Shown here one piece after another: positions 20,323 through 29,896 of a stretch of 64,000 nt of DNA. Origin of the DNA: Streptomyces corallincola (lineage in GTDB: Bacteria; Actinomycetota; Actinomycetes; Streptomycetales; Streptomycetaceae); NCBI RefSeq assembly GCF_019104725.1, contig NZ_JAHRXF010000008.1:109674-173673 (forward strand). The letters are read 5' to 3'. Numbering within the stretch: the stretch's first letter is position 1; the number at the start of each line of letters is the position of its first letter. The translations under genes and the position numbers were made by a program. The notes below the pieces were generated by a model. That model did not search any database and had not been told where the DNA came from. It saw only the letters and a list, made by a program, of their open reading frames with translations.

Positions 20323-22140
20323 ATGCGTGAAACCCGCCCGGAAGGGCGCGGACGGAGTCTGCGAAGACTCTTCGCCGTCGCCCTCCCCTCCCTGGCCCTC
20401 ACCGTCGCCGGTCTGGCCGCCGCACCCGTCGCCGGTGCCGCCCAGCCCGCCGCCGCGCACCCGGTGACCACCCGTGCCACCCAGAACGCGAAGGCGCTCA
20501 CCGCGCCCGACCGGCAGATCTTCCACACCACCGGCAAGGCCGGGCAGAAGGTCCCCACGACCCACCTCTGCGCCACCGCCGCGCCCGGTCACGCCTCCTG
20601 CTTCGCGCAGCGCCGTACCGACATCAAGCAGCGCCTCGCCTCGTCGCTCGCCGCCGCCGCGCCCTCCGGGCTCTCCCCGGCCAACCTGCACAGCGCCTAC
20701 AACCTGCCCTCCACGGGCGGTTCCGGCCTGACGGTCGCCGTCGTGGACGCCTACAACGACCCCAACGCCGAGGCGGACCTGGCCACGTACCGGTCCCAGT
20801 TCGGCCTGTCGGCGTGCACCAAGGCCAACGGCTGCTTCAAGCAGGTCAGCCAGACCGGCTCCACCACCTCGCTGCCGACCAACGACACCGGCTGGGCGGG
20901 CGAGGAGGCGCTCGACCTGGACATGGTCAGCGCGGTCTGCCCGAACTGCAACATCGTCCTGGTCGAGGCCAAGTCCGCGAACGACACCGACCTCGGCATC
21001 GCCGAGAACGAGGCCGTCGCGCTCGGCGCCAAGTTCGTCTCCAACAGCTGGGGCGGTGACGAGGCGTCGGGCCAGACCACCGAGGACACCCAGTACTTCA
21101 AGCACCCCGGTGTCGCCATCACCGTCTCGGCGGGCGACTCCGCCTACGGCGCCGAGTACCCGGCCACCTCGCAGTACGTGACCGCCGTCGGCGGCACCGC
21201 GCTCACCACCGCGTCCAACTCCCGCGGCTGGTCGGAGTCGGTGTGGCACACCAGCTCCACCGAGGGCACCGGCTCCGGTTGCTCCGCGTACGACCCCAAG
21301 CCGACCTGGCAGACGGACACCGGCTGCGCCAAGCGCATGGAGTCCGACGTCTCCGCGGTCGCCGACCCGGCCACCGGCGTGGCCGTCTACACCACCTACG
21401 GCGGCTCCGGCTGGGCGGTCTACGGCGGCACCAGCGCCTCCGCGCCGATCATCGCCGGGGTCTACGCCCTGGCGGGCACCCCGGCCGCCGGTGACTACCC
21501 GGCGAAGTACCCGTACGCCCACACGGCGAACCTGAACGACGTCACCACCGGCAGCAACGGCTCCTGCACCACCTCGTACTTCTGCACCGCGCGTGCCGGG
21601 TACGACGGGCCGACCGGCTGGGGCACCCCGAACGGCGTGACCGCGTTCACCTCCGGCGGCTCCACGGGCGGCGGCGGTGGCACCGGCACCTGCACGGCCG
21701 CCCAGCTGTTCGCCAACCCCGGCTTCGAGTCCGGCAACACCGGCTGGACCGCGTCGTCCGGCGTCATCACCAACGACACCGGTGAGGCCGCGCACGGCGG
21801 TTCGTACAAGGCGTGGCTCAACGGCTACGCCCAGGCGCACACCGACACGGTCACCCAGTCGGTGACCGTCCCGGCCGGGTGCAGGGCCACGTTCACCTTC
21901 TACCTGCACATCGACACCGCCGAGACCGGTTCGACCGCCTACGACAAGCTGACGGTCACCGCCGGTTCGACGACCCTGGCCACGTACTCCAACGTGAACG
22001 CGGCCTCGGGCTACAGCCAGAAGTCCTTCGACCTGTCGTCCTTCGCGGGCCAGACGGTCACCGTGAAGTTCACGGGCGTCGAGGACTCCTCGCAGCAGAC
22101 GAGCTTCGTCGTGGACGACACCGCCCTGACGACCGCCTGA
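20323..22140 (+). CDS. Secreted sedolisin-family (S53) serine-carboxyl peptidase with C-terminal jelly-roll module
   Basis: 605 residues. ATG 20323 has GGAGG-like GAGG upstream. A signal peptide ([33 protein letters not shown]) is followed by a short pro-region and a catalytic domain starting near [17 protein letters not shown]. Sedolisin triad residues are visible: Glu194/Asp198 in GEEALDLDM, the oxyanion Asp272 in SAGDSAYG and the nucleophile Ser371 in [12 protein letters not shown]. After a Gly-rich linker, residues from about 465 ([14 protein letters not shown]) form a carbohydrate-binding/P-domain-like beta module. It is an extracellular acid peptidase. It stands alone, followed by a terminator. 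Confidence 0.92.
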   Translation: MRETRPEGRGRSLRRLFAVALPSLALTVAGLAAAPVAGAAQPAAAHPVTTRATQNAKALTAPDRQIFHTTGKAGQKVPTTHLCATAAPGHASCFAQRRTDIKQRLASSLAAAAPSGLSPANLHSAYNLPSTGGSGLTVAVVDAYNDPNAEADLATYRSQFGLSACTKANGCFKQVSQTGSTTSLPTNDTGWAGEEALDLDMVSAVCPNCNIVLVEAKSANDTDLGIAENEAVALGAKFVSNSWGGDEASGQTTEDTQYFKHPGVAITVSAGDSAYGAEYPATSQYVTAVGGTALTTASNSRGWSESVWHTSSTEGTGSGCSAYDPKPTWQTDTGCAKRMESDVSAVADPATGVAVYTTYGGSGWAVYGGTSASAPIIAGVYALAGTPAAGDYPAKYPYAHTANLNDVTTGSNGSCTTSYFCTARAGYDGPTGWGTPNGVTAFTSGGSTGGGGGTGTCTAAQLFANPGFESGNTGWTASSGVITNDTGEAAHGGSYKAWLNGYAQAHTDTVTQSVTVPAGCRATFTFYLHIDTAETGSTAYDKLTVTAGSTTLATYSNVNAASGYSQKSFDLSSFAGQTVTVKFTGVEDSSQQTSFVVDDTALTTA

Positions 22141-22157
22141 CCGGCCCGCCCTCCCCG

Positions 22158-22202
22158 ACGGCTCCCATATCCGGAACTTTCCGCTCCGGATGCGGGAGCC
22201 GT
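22158..22202 (+). terminator. Terminator after the S53 peptidase gene
   Basis: Imperfect inverted repeat: outer arms ACGGCTCCC (22158-22166) and GGGAGCCGT (22194-22202), inner arms ATCCGGA and TCCGGAT, then TTTC. It follows the peptidase stop by 17 bases. Confidence 0.75.
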
Positions 22203-22277
22203 TTCGCGTGCTCGTACGTCTCACCGGTACCCAGGGCACCGGCGACCCGCCGGGCACGGCAGAGAAGAGGCACCCCC

Positions 22278-22724
22278 ATGCTGTTGGCACGCCGTACGAC
22301 GACGTTCACCGCCCTCGCGGCGGCAGCGCTCCTCCTCACCGGATGCGGCGCGGGGACCGGATCGGCGGACAAGGGCGCACCGAAGGCGCCCCCCTCTCAC
22401 TCCACGGGCACCTGCGCGTCGCACGTGGAGCTGACCGCCGCCGACAACGGGCACACGGTGTGCGTCACCCGGGGCGGCGAGGTCCGGCTCACCCTGGACG
22501 GCACCAAGGACCGCCCCTGGGCCGGGCCCACCGTCACCGGCGGCTCCCTCACCGCGATCAACGCGGGCCTGGTCCTCCGGCCCGGCGACGCGACCGCCGC
22601 CTACTCCGCCCAGGCCCCCGGCACCAGCACGCTCACCTCCTCCCGCCCCCTCTGCGCCCAGAAGCCGGGCGAGATGTCCTGCAAGGGTCTCCAGTCCTGG
22701 ACCGCGACGGTGCGGGTGAAGTAG
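22278..22724 (+). CDS. Putative lipoprotein
   Basis: 148 residues with a lipoprotein signal peptide (MLLARRTTTFTALAAAALLLTGC; lipobox LLTGC, Cys23 lipidated). The mature part has four Cys (CASH, HTVCVTR, PLCAQK, MSCKG) that could form two disulfides and looks beta-rich. GAAGAGG is upstream of the ATG. No family recognised. It is probably exported and membrane-anchored on the outer face, converging with the PemK-like gene. Confidence 0.75.
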   Translation: MLLARRTTTFTALAAAALLLTGCGAGTGSADKGAPKAPPSHSTGTCASHVELTAADNGHTVCVTRGGEVRLTLDGTKDRPWAGPTVTGGSLTAINAGLVLRPGDATAAYSAQAPGTSTLTSSRPLCAQKPGEMSCKGLQSWTATVRVK

Positions 22725-22782
22725 CGAACACCCGCCGAGGGAGGGGCGGTTGGGGAGCGCGGGGTGCCGCGGTGCCGGTCGG

Positions 22783-23256
22783 TCAGTCCGCGAGGTGCCT
22801 GAGCCGCTTCCAGAGGTCCGGGTCGAGGGTGCCCGCCCTGCGGCGGAAGTCGGCGACCGGGACCTCGCGGAGTTCGTCGGTGCGCAGGAAGCTCGGGCGG
22901 CCCCGGGCGTCGTCCACCGCGCCGGGCGGGAGGGGGATGGCGCCGGGGCGGGCGTCCTGGTTCCTGCTGGTGATCTTGGCGACGGTCGCCCGGTCGCCCC
23001 GTACCGCCAGCACCAGGCACGGCCGGTCCTTGGACTCGGGGCGGTCCTCGTAGGGGACCTCGGCCCACCAGATGTCACCCGGTGACGGACGGGTGGCCGT
23101 CGTACGCCGGTCGTCCCGGCCGCGCGGGCGGGACGGCGGGCGGGAGGCGCGGCGACGGCGGCGGCTGCGATGCCCCCGGCCCCAGCCGTCGATCAGCGAG
23201 GCGAGCAGCGCGAGCAGCACCACCGCGCCGAGCGCGAGCCACCAGGACGTGTCCAT
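22783..23256 (-). CDS. Membrane-anchored PemK/MazF-like protein
   Basis: 157 residues. The N-terminus MDTSWWLALGAVVLLALLASLIDGW is one predicted membrane anchor, followed by a very basic linker (HRSRRRRRASRPPSRPRGRDDRR). From about residue 60 there is a PemK/MazF-type fold: SPGDIWWAEVPYEDRPESKDRPCLVLAV ... VAKITSRNQD ... FLRTDELREVPVADFRRRAG. MazF-like proteins are endoribonucleases of type II toxin-antitoxin pairs, but no antitoxin gene is adjacent. Activity is therefore uncertain. Such orphans are common in Streptomyces as I recall. Confidence 0.85.
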   Translation of the reverse strand: MDTSWWLALGAVVLLALLASLIDGWGRGHRSRRRRRASRPPSRPRGRDDRRTTATRPSPGDIWWAEVPYEDRPESKDRPCLVLAVRGDRATVAKITSRNQDARPGAIPLPPGAVDDARGRPSFLRTDELREVPVADFRRRAGTLDPDLWKRLRHLAD

Positions 23257-23519
23257 GAGGACGACGGTACCGGCGCGCGTCCGGCGGCGCGCGCCCTTCC
23301 CCCACGCCCGCACGCCCTCCGGTCCAGCCGAACCGGTGACGGCGCAGGTGAGTTCGCCCACAACCGCCGGGAGCAGAGGAGCGGCCCGTCCCCCGGCGCC
23401 GTACGCTCGACGGACCGTACGGTCACCCACCGTGCGTCCGTCATCCGTTCTCCCGTGCCGTCTCCGAGTCACCCCTCCCTCCCGCACACCCGGTTCCCGC
23501 CTACGGAGGTTTCTGCTTC

Positions 23520-24272
23520 ATGAAGCTCACCGTCGTCGGCTGCTCGGGGTCGTTTCCGTCCGCGGACTCGGCCTGTTCGAGCTACCTCGTCGAGGCCGAC
23601 GGCTTCCGGTTGCTGCTCGACATGGGCAATGGCGCCCTGGGCGAGTTGCAGCGCCACTGCGGTCTCTACGACCTCGACGCGATCTTCCTCAGCCATCTGC
23701 ACGCCGACCACTGCATCGACATGTGCGCCTACTTCGTCGCGCGGTACTACCGCCACGAGGGCGGGCGCTGCGAGCCCCTCCCGGTGTACGGCCCCGAGGG
23801 CACCGAGCACCGGCTGACCACCGCCTACGCGGACACGCCCTCCGCGTCCGCGATGAGCGAGGTCTTCGACTTCCGCACGGTCAAGCCGTCCAGCTTCGAG
23901 GTCGGCCCGTTCACCGTGCACACCGAGCGGGTGCGGCACCCCGTCGAGGCGTACGCGATCCGGGTCGAGCACGCGGGGCGATCCCTGGTGTACTCCGGCG
24001 ACACGGGGATCTCCCCGGCGCTGGAGCGACTCGCCCGCGGCGCCGACCTGTTCCTCTGCGAGGCCGCGTTCACGGACGGCAAGGAGGACATCCCCGACCT
24101 CCATCTCAACGGCCGCGAGGCCGGTGAGACCGCCTCCCGCGCGGGCGCCCGCCGTCTGGTCCTCACCCACATCCCGCCCTGGACCGACCCCGGGATCAAC
24201 CTCGCGGACGCCCGCGCGGCCTTCGCGGGGCCGGTGGAACTGGCGGTGCCCCGCCGGACGTACGAGATCTGA
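23520..24272 (+). CDS. MBL-fold metallo-hydrolase
   Basis: 250-residue metallo-beta-lactamase-fold enzyme. The metal-binding motif HLHADHCID follows DAIFLS, and later ligands occur in ERVRHPVEAYAI, YSGDTGISPALERLARGADLFLCEAAF and LVLTHIPPW. The overall pattern resembles the RNase Z/AtsA-like branch with the N-terminal MKLTVVGCSGSFPSADSACSSYLVE. The substrate is not predictable. GGAGG stands 8 bases before the ATG. It converges with nagE2 through a strong terminator. Confidence 0.9.
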   Translation: MKLTVVGCSGSFPSADSACSSYLVEADGFRLLLDMGNGALGELQRHCGLYDLDAIFLSHLHADHCIDMCAYFVARYYRHEGGRCEPLPVYGPEGTEHRLTTAYADTPSASAMSEVFDFRTVKPSSFEVGPFTVHTERVRHPVEAYAIRVEHAGRSLVYSGDTGISPALERLARGADLFLCEAAFTDGKEDIPDLHLNGREAGETASRAGARRLVLTHIPPWTDPGINLADARAAFAGPVELAVPRRTYEI

Positions 24273-24285
24273 CCTCCCGGTACGC

Positions 24286-24325
24286 GGACGAGGCCCCGGA
24301 ACCGATCGGTTCCGGGGCCTCGTCC
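24286..24325. terminator. Strong bidirectional terminator between the MBL gene and nagE2
   Basis: Perfect 18-bp stem: left arm 24286-24303 (GGACGAGGCCCCGGAACC), loop GATC, right arm 24308-24325. It lies between converging stops and should end both transcripts. Confidence 0.85.
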
Positions 24326-24341
24326 GAGAGGTGCGGGGGGC

Positions 24342-25604
24342 TCACGCCCCGGTGAGGTCGTCCACTTCCTCCTCCGGTTCGCGGCCCGGTGTCCTGAGGT
24401 CGAACCGCACGATGGCGAAGCGGAAGAGGACGTAGTAGACGACCGCGAACACCAGGCCGATCGGGATGATCAGCCAGGGCCTGGTGGCGAGGCTCCAGTT
24501 CAGCCCGTAGTCGATCGCGCCCGCCGAGAAGTTGAAGCCGTCGTGCACGCCCAGCGCCCAGGTGATCGCCATCGAGGCGGCGGTGAGGACCGCGTGCACC
24601 GCGTACAGCACCGGCGCGACGAACATGAACGAGAACTCGATGGGCTCGGTGACACCGGTGAAGAACGAGGTCAGGGCGAGCGAGACCATCATGCCCAGCA
24701 CGGCCTTGCGGCGCTCGGGGCGGGCCGCGTGCGCCATCGCCAGCGCGGCGGCGGGCAGGCCGAACATCATGATCGGGAAGAAGCCGGACATGAACATTCC
24801 GGCGCCGGGGTCGCCGTGCAGGAAGCGGTTGTAGTCGCCGTTGAAGACTGTGCCGTCGGGCGCCTTGAAGCTGCCGATCTGGAACCAGGCGACGGTGTTG
24901 ACGAACTGGTGCATGCCGATGGGGATCAGACCGCGGTTGACCAGGCCGAACAGGGCCGCACCGGCGGCACCGAGACCGGTGATCCACTCGCCGAAGTGCG
25001 TGATGCCCCGGCCGATCGGCTCCCAGACCAGGGAGAACACCACGCCGACGAGCAGACCGACGAAGGCCATCAGGATCGGCACCAGGCGACGGCCGTTGAA
25101 GAAGCCGAGCCAGTCCACCAGCCGCTTGCGGTGGTACCGCTGCCAGACCACGGCGGACAGCAGGCCCATGATGATGCCGCCCAGCACACCGGGGTCGTTG
25201 TACGACGCCGCGACGATCTGGCCCTTCTCGATGTGCTCCGGGACGAGCGGGAACGCCTGGATCACCTTGCTGTAGACCAGGAAGCCGACCAGTGCGGCGA
25301 GCGCGGTGGAGCCGTCCGCCTTCTTGGCGAAGCCGATGGCCACACCGATGCAGAACAGCAGGGGCAGGCTGCTGGTGAGGGCACCACCGGCCGCGCCGAA
25401 GACGGTGGCGACCCGGTCCCAGCCGAGCCCGTCCTTGCCGAAGATGTCGTCCTGGCCCAGCCGCACCATGATGCCCGCCGCCGGGAGCACGGCGATCGGG
25501 AGCTGGAGGCTGCGGCCGATCTTCTGCAGACCCTGGAACAGGCCGGAGCCCCGCTTCCTCGCGGGAGCCGCCGTGCCGGTGGCGGTGGCGGTGGCGGTGC
25601 TCAT
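24342..25604 (-). CDS. nagE2: N-acetylglucosamine PTS permease, EIIC component
   Basis: 420-residue EIIC of the glucose/GlcNAc PTS class, carrying and phosphorylating GlcNAc with a separate EIIB. GLFQGLQKIGRSLQLPIAVLPAAGIM is the family N-terminus; the sugar-binding motif GVTEPIEFSFMFVAPVLYAVH and GVHDGFNFSAGAIDY are diagnostic. About ten membrane spans. The first 15 residues (MSTATATATGTAAPA) are coded by a GGTGGC-type repeat. By order and resemblance it matches NagE2 of S. coelicolor, the functional GlcNAc permease. Two dre-like sites lie just upstream, so DasR repression is expected. Confidence 0.92.
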   Translation of the reverse strand: MSTATATATGTAAPARKRGSGLFQGLQKIGRSLQLPIAVLPAAGIMVRLGQDDIFGKDGLGWDRVATVFGAAGGALTSSLPLLFCIGVAIGFAKKADGSTALAALVGFLVYSKVIQAFPLVPEHIEKGQIVAASYNDPGVLGGIIMGLLSAVVWQRYHRKRLVDWLGFFNGRRLVPILMAFVGLLVGVVFSLVWEPIGRGITHFGEWITGLGAAGAALFGLVNRGLIPIGMHQFVNTVAWFQIGSFKAPDGTVFNGDYNRFLHGDPGAGMFMSGFFPIMMFGLPAAALAMAHAARPERRKAVLGMMVSLALTSFFTGVTEPIEFSFMFVAPVLYAVHAVLTAASMAITWALGVHDGFNFSAGAIDYGLNWSLATRPWLIIPIGLVFAVVYYVLFRFAIVRFDLRTPGREPEEEVDDLTGA

Positions 25605-25619
25605 GAATCCTCCATCGGG

Positions 25620-25652
25620 GTGGTCTACACCACCAGGTGGTGTAGACCTGTT
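25620..25652. promoter_or_regulatory. Two adjacent dre-like DasR sites upstream of nagE2
   Basis: GTGGTCTACACCACC (25620-25634), and on the other strand CAGGTCTACACCACC (rc of 25635-25649), both match the TGGTCTAGACCA-type dre consensus of the GntR-family regulator DasR with few differences. They are 16-48 bases upstream of the nagE2 ATG. DasR repression of GlcNAc uptake genes, relieved by glucosamine-6-phosphate, is established in S. coelicolor. Confidence 0.85.
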
Positions 25653-25769
25653 GTAGCACGATGAAGGCGGATGAGGAACCCGCTGTTCCGCCACCGTGAA
25701 GTCACGCGCCGTGCAGGTCACATGGGGTTCCGGGGCTGTCGCCTGACCGCCGGAGCCGACGGTGCGTCG

Positions 25770-27059
25770 TCAGACCTTGGTCGTGTCCTCGACATCCTCC
25801 GCCGGCTCGCGGCCCGGTGTCCTGAGGTCGAACCTCGTGATGGCGAAGCGGAAGACCGTGTAGTAGACGGCGGCGAAGCACAGGCCGATGGGGATGATCA
25901 GCCAGGGGCGGGTGGCGAGGTTCCAGTTGATGACGTAGTCGATGAGACCGGCGGAGAAGGCGAAGCCGTCATGGACGCCGAGCGCCCAGGTGACCGCCAT
26001 CGAGACGCCGGTCAGCACCGCGTGCACCGCGTAGAGGACGGGGGCGATGAACAGGAAGCTGTATTCGAGCGGTTCGGTGATGCCGGTCACGAACGAGGTC
26101 AGCGCGACCGACAGCATCAGCCCGCCGACCTCCTTGCGCCGCTCGGGGCGCGCGCAGTGCGTGATGGCGAGGGCCGCCGCCGGGAGGGCGAACATCATGA
26201 TCGGGTAGAAGCCCGAGGTGAACTGCCCCGCGTCGGGGTCGCCCGCGAGGAACATGTTGATGTCACCGTGCACCACCGTCCCGTCCGGCTTGGTGTAACT
26301 GCCGAACTGGAACCAGATGGGCACGTTGAGGAACTGGTGCAGCCCGATCACCAGCAGCGCCCGGTTCGCCACGCCGAAGATCCCCGCACCCCACGGCCCC
26401 GCGTCCCGCAGCCACCGGCTGAACGTCTCCAGTCCCGCGCCGACCGGCGGCCACACCCACAGGCACACGATGGCGAAGAGGATTCCGGCGAACGCCATCA
26501 TGATCGGCACCAGCCGCCGCCCGTTGAAGAAGCCCAGCCAGTCCACCAGCCGGGTCCGGTGGAACCTCGCCCACAGGAACGCGGCCAGCAGTCCCATCAC
26601 GATCCCGCCGAACACACCGGGGTTCTGGAAGGTGAACGCGGTCACCGAACCGTCCCGGACCTGGCAGCCGACGTTCGCCACCGCCGTCGAACCGCCGGGG
26701 CAGTCCTCGGGGAACTGGCGCAGCACTCCGTAGTAGACGAGGAAACCGGCGACCGCCGCGAGCGCCGTCGAGCCGTCCGATTTCTTCGCCATGCCGATGG
26801 CCACGCCCACGCAGAACAGCAGCGGCAGCCCCAGCGAGCCGTCGAGCAGCGCGCTGCCCGCGCCCAGCATCACCTTCGACACCGCCGTCCAGCCGAGGCC
26901 GTCCGCCCCGACCACGCCCGGCTGTCCGAGCCCGGTGAGCAGACCCGCCGCCGGGAGCACCGCGATGGGCAACTGGAGACTCCGGCCCATCTTCTGGAGC
27001 CCCTGGAACAACCGGCCCCAGCGGGCGCGCCCCGGACCCGCCGCGTACTCGCTGCTCAT
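25770..27059 (-). CDS. nagE1: PTS EIIC component, NagE1-type
   Basis: 429-residue paralogue of the neighbouring EIIC: RLFQGLQKMGRSLQLPIAVLPAAGLL, FNGRRLVPIMMAFAGILF, GITEPLEYSFLFIAPVLYAVH and GVHDGFAFSAGLIDY. The start at 27059 has GGGAG 7-11 bases upstream. An insertion around CPGGSTAVANVGCQVRDGS in the extracellular loop contains two Cys not present in NagE2. The gene faces away from nagF, with a dre-like site between them. In S. coelicolor the equivalent gene is not essential for GlcNAc transport; whether that holds here is unknown. Confidence 0.88.
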   Translation of the reverse strand: MSSEYAAGPGRARWGRLFQGLQKMGRSLQLPIAVLPAAGLLTGLGQPGVVGADGLGWTAVSKVMLGAGSALLDGSLGLPLLFCVGVAIGMAKKSDGSTALAAVAGFLVYYGVLRQFPEDCPGGSTAVANVGCQVRDGSVTAFTFQNPGVFGGIVMGLLAAFLWARFHRTRLVDWLGFFNGRRLVPIMMAFAGILFAIVCLWVWPPVGAGLETFSRWLRDAGPWGAGIFGVANRALLVIGLHQFLNVPIWFQFGSYTKPDGTVVHGDINMFLAGDPDAGQFTSGFYPIMMFALPAAALAITHCARPERRKEVGGLMLSVALTSFVTGITEPLEYSFLFIAPVLYAVHAVLTGVSMAVTWALGVHDGFAFSAGLIDYVINWNLATRPWLIIPIGLCFAAVYYTVFRFAITRFDLRTPGREPAEDVEDTTKV

Positions 27060-27148
27060 CGGCGTCTCCCTGGCCCGCAGGCCCCCGGTGCGGTGGCGGT
27101 CGGTCCCGTGGCCGCTCGGTCCCGCGGCGGTTTGGTGGCCGTCCGCGC

Positions 27149-27164
27149 GGTGGTGTAGACCAGT
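27149..27164. promoter_or_regulatory. dre-like DasR site between nagE1 and nagF
   Basis: The reverse strand reads ACTGGTCTACACCACC, one of the closest matches here to the dre consensus (ACTGGTCTAGACCACT as I recall it). It lies 90 bases from the nagE1 start and 120 bases from the nagF start, suited to joint repression of both. Confidence 0.85.
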
Positions 27165-27283
27165 CGGCGGACGGTTCCGCTGTCGTGACCGCCATCTTCC
27201 GGCGCTCCGCGGCGCGACCGCTCGCATTGATGGGCCAACTGTGGGTTACTGCGACAAAGCGGTTCGGATCAGGGAGAAAGAGC

Positions 27284-27517
27284 ATGGCCAGCAAGGCTGA
27301 GAAGATCGTCGCCGGGCTCGGCGGCATCGACAACATCGACGAGATCGAGGGCTGCATCACCCGGCTGCGCACCGAGGTGCACGACCCCTCCCTGGTGGAC
27401 GACGCCGCCCTGAAGGCCGCGGGCGCGCACGGCGTCGTGAAGATGGGCACCGCGATCCAGGTCGTCATCGGCACCGACGCGGACCCGCTCGCGGCGGAGA
27501 TCGAGGACATGATGTAG
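27284..27517 (+). CDS. nagF: N-acetylglucosamine PTS EIIB component
   Basis: 77-residue single-domain EIIB phosphocarrier. The phosphocysteine is Cys24 in NIDEIEGCITRLRTEV, and VVKMGTAIQVVIGTDADPLAAEIEDMM completes the fold. It accepts phosphate from EIIA and passes it to sugar on NagE2. AGGGAG at 27271-27276 sets the start. Upstream in-frame residues have no EIIB character. This split of EIIB and EIIC is typical of Streptomyces. Confidence 0.93.
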   Translation: MASKAEKIVAGLGGIDNIDEIEGCITRLRTEVHDPSLVDDAALKAAGAHGVVKMGTAIQVVIGTDADPLAAEIEDMM

Positions 27518-27556
27518 TCCGCGCCGCACCTTCCCGGCGTCCGGGGCTTCTCCGGC

Positions 27557-27585
27557 CGGGGCTTCCTCCTGCGGGGGAGGCCCCT
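27557..27585 (+). terminator. Imperfect hairpin after nagF
   Basis: GGGGCTTCCTCC and GGGGGAGGCCCC can pair with a small internal mismatch across a TGC loop, about 40 bases after the nagF stop and before rph. A weak terminator is likely. Confidence 0.5.
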
Positions 27586-27611
27586 CGCCGTGCTGCCGAT
27601 AGGGTTCGGGC

Positions 27612-28349
<738 letters not shown>

Positions 28350-28552
28350 AGCCCGTCCGCACACTCCCGCCCGCCCCCGCCCCCGGCCCGCCCTCGGCCC
28401 CGGCTCTCCGGTTTCCCGGTTTCGGGGCGGGCGCGGGCGCAACCCGCCCCACCCCTGAGGCGTCCCTACGGGTACGGGCGCGCGGCCACAACCCGCGCGC
28501 CCGTGCTGTCATATCGTCGTACCGCCGTCGTATCCAGGAGGGGACCCGCTTC

Positions 28553-28957
28553 ATGGCCGTCCGCCGAAGCCGCCGCGCCGCGCTGCTCGCGGTGGTGGCC
28601 ACCGCCGCGCTGCTCACGGGCTGCGGCTCCGGGCACCCGGCCCCGGACTGCCTGCGGACCGCCGACGCCATCGCGGACGGCGTCACCGGTCTTCAGCAGG
28701 CCGTGGAGGAGACGCCCGCCGACACGGGCCGCGCGGGCGACTCGCTCGACACCATCGACCGCGAACTCCGCACCATCGACACCGATGACGGCACCGGCGG
28801 CACCGGCGCGGACGACACCGCTCTCCGTACCGCCGTGGACCGCGTCGGCGGCGCCGCCGCGACCGTACGCCGCTCCCTGCACGCCGGTGACCGCTCCCCG
28901 GACACCGGCCCCCTCACGGACGCGGCGGGCGAGCTGACCAAGGTGTGCAAGCCGTGA
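28553..28957 (+). CDS. Putative small lipoprotein
   Basis: 134 residues with lipobox signal MAVRRSRRAALLAVVATAALLTGC (Cys24). The mature part is helical and acidic (CLRTADAIADGVTGLQQAVEETPADTGRAGDSLDTIDRELRTID) with a second Cys near the N-terminus and one at the C-terminus (TKVCKP). CAGGAGGGG precedes the ATG. No family recognised. It probably sits on the outer face of the membrane. Confidence 0.78.
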   Translation: MAVRRSRRAALLAVVATAALLTGCGSGHPAPDCLRTADAIADGVTGLQQAVEETPADTGRAGDSLDTIDRELRTIDTDDGTGGTGADDTALRTAVDRVGGAAATVRRSLHAGDRSPDTGPLTDAAGELTKVCKP

Positions 28958-28996
28958 CCACGTCCGTCACCGGAGCGCGGCGGTGGGGCGGAGCGG

Positions 28997-29719
28997 TCAG
29001 AAGTCGTCGTTCTCCCGCCGCCCCCGGTGGAGTTCGTGCCGTGACTGGCGGCGCTCGACCCGCTCCTGGCGGCGCTGCTCCCTGAGCCGCTGCCGCTCGG
29101 CCCGGCTCACCTTGCGCTCCACGCCGACGCCGCCCCAGAAGGCGAAGCCGGTGATGACCACGCGGGGCGCGCCCGGCTCGGGCACGTCGTCGCCGCCGGG
29201 GTGTTCGAAGCCGCCCATGATGCCGATGCCGCGCACCACGACCTCGACGCCGGGCGGCACCGTCACCTGCATACCGCCCATGATCGCCACGCAGTTGATC
29301 TCCACCTCGCGGGCCGCGAAGTCCGCGTCCCGCAGGTCGATCTCACCGCCGCCGCAGAACGCGAAGGACGTGAACCTGCGGGGCACCGTCCAGCGCCCCT
29401 TGCGCTGGAACCCGCCCAGCACGGCGATCCCGCCACCCGACGAGCCCTCGCCGCCGACGATCCGGCTCGACCAACTCCCCTGCTCGGCAGGGGCCTTGGC
29501 GAACGACACCGGCACCGGGGCGACCGTGCCGCCCACCGGGAGGTCACGGGTGATCGGCGCCAGCTCCGCGTAGGTGCGCGCCTTGTACGTCGCCTCCAGC
29601 CGCTCCTCGAACTCCTCCATGTCCAGGCGCCCCTCGGCGAGGGCGTCCCGCAGCACCTCGGCCACCCGTTCACGGTCGGCGTCGGAGGCGCGGAGTTCCG
29701 GCGTTGCGTCGTCGGTCAT
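28997..29719 (-). CDS. DUF1707 domain-containing protein with LiaF-like C-terminal region
   Basis: 240 residues. DUF1707 is at about residues 8-60 (LRASDADRERVAEVLRDALAEGRLDMEEFEERLEATYKARTYAEL). The middle part (FTSFAFCGGGEIDLRDADFAAREVEINCVAIMGGMQVTVPPGVEVVVRGIGIMGGFEH) is the beta-repeat of the cell-wall-active-antibiotics response (LiaF/VraT-like) domain. The C-terminus is highly charged (RAERQRLREQRRQERVERRQSRHELHRGRR). No membrane span. A possible envelope-stress role is family-based inference. Confidence 0.85.
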   Translation of the reverse strand: MTDDATPELRASDADRERVAEVLRDALAEGRLDMEEFEERLEATYKARTYAELAPITRDLPVGGTVAPVPVSFAKAPAEQGSWSSRIVGGEGSSGGGIAVLGGFQRKGRWTVPRRFTSFAFCGGGEIDLRDADFAAREVEINCVAIMGGMQVTVPPGVEVVVRGIGIMGGFEHPGGDDVPEPGAPRVVITGFAFWGGVGVERKVSRAERQRLREQRRQERVERRQSRHELHRGRRENDDF

Positions 29720-29896
29720 GGCAGAAGCGTACGAGACCTCCCTCTCCGCGTACATCCTGGAGATGGCCTCCCGGACCGGCCGTCGTCTCCCGCGCGTTCG
29801 GCCGATTGCTCCGACGGAAACGCGGGGTTGTCATCAGGTGAGTGGACAAAAGGGGCGAAGGGTGCGTCTCGCGGCGTGATCGGGTAGGGGCGCGGA

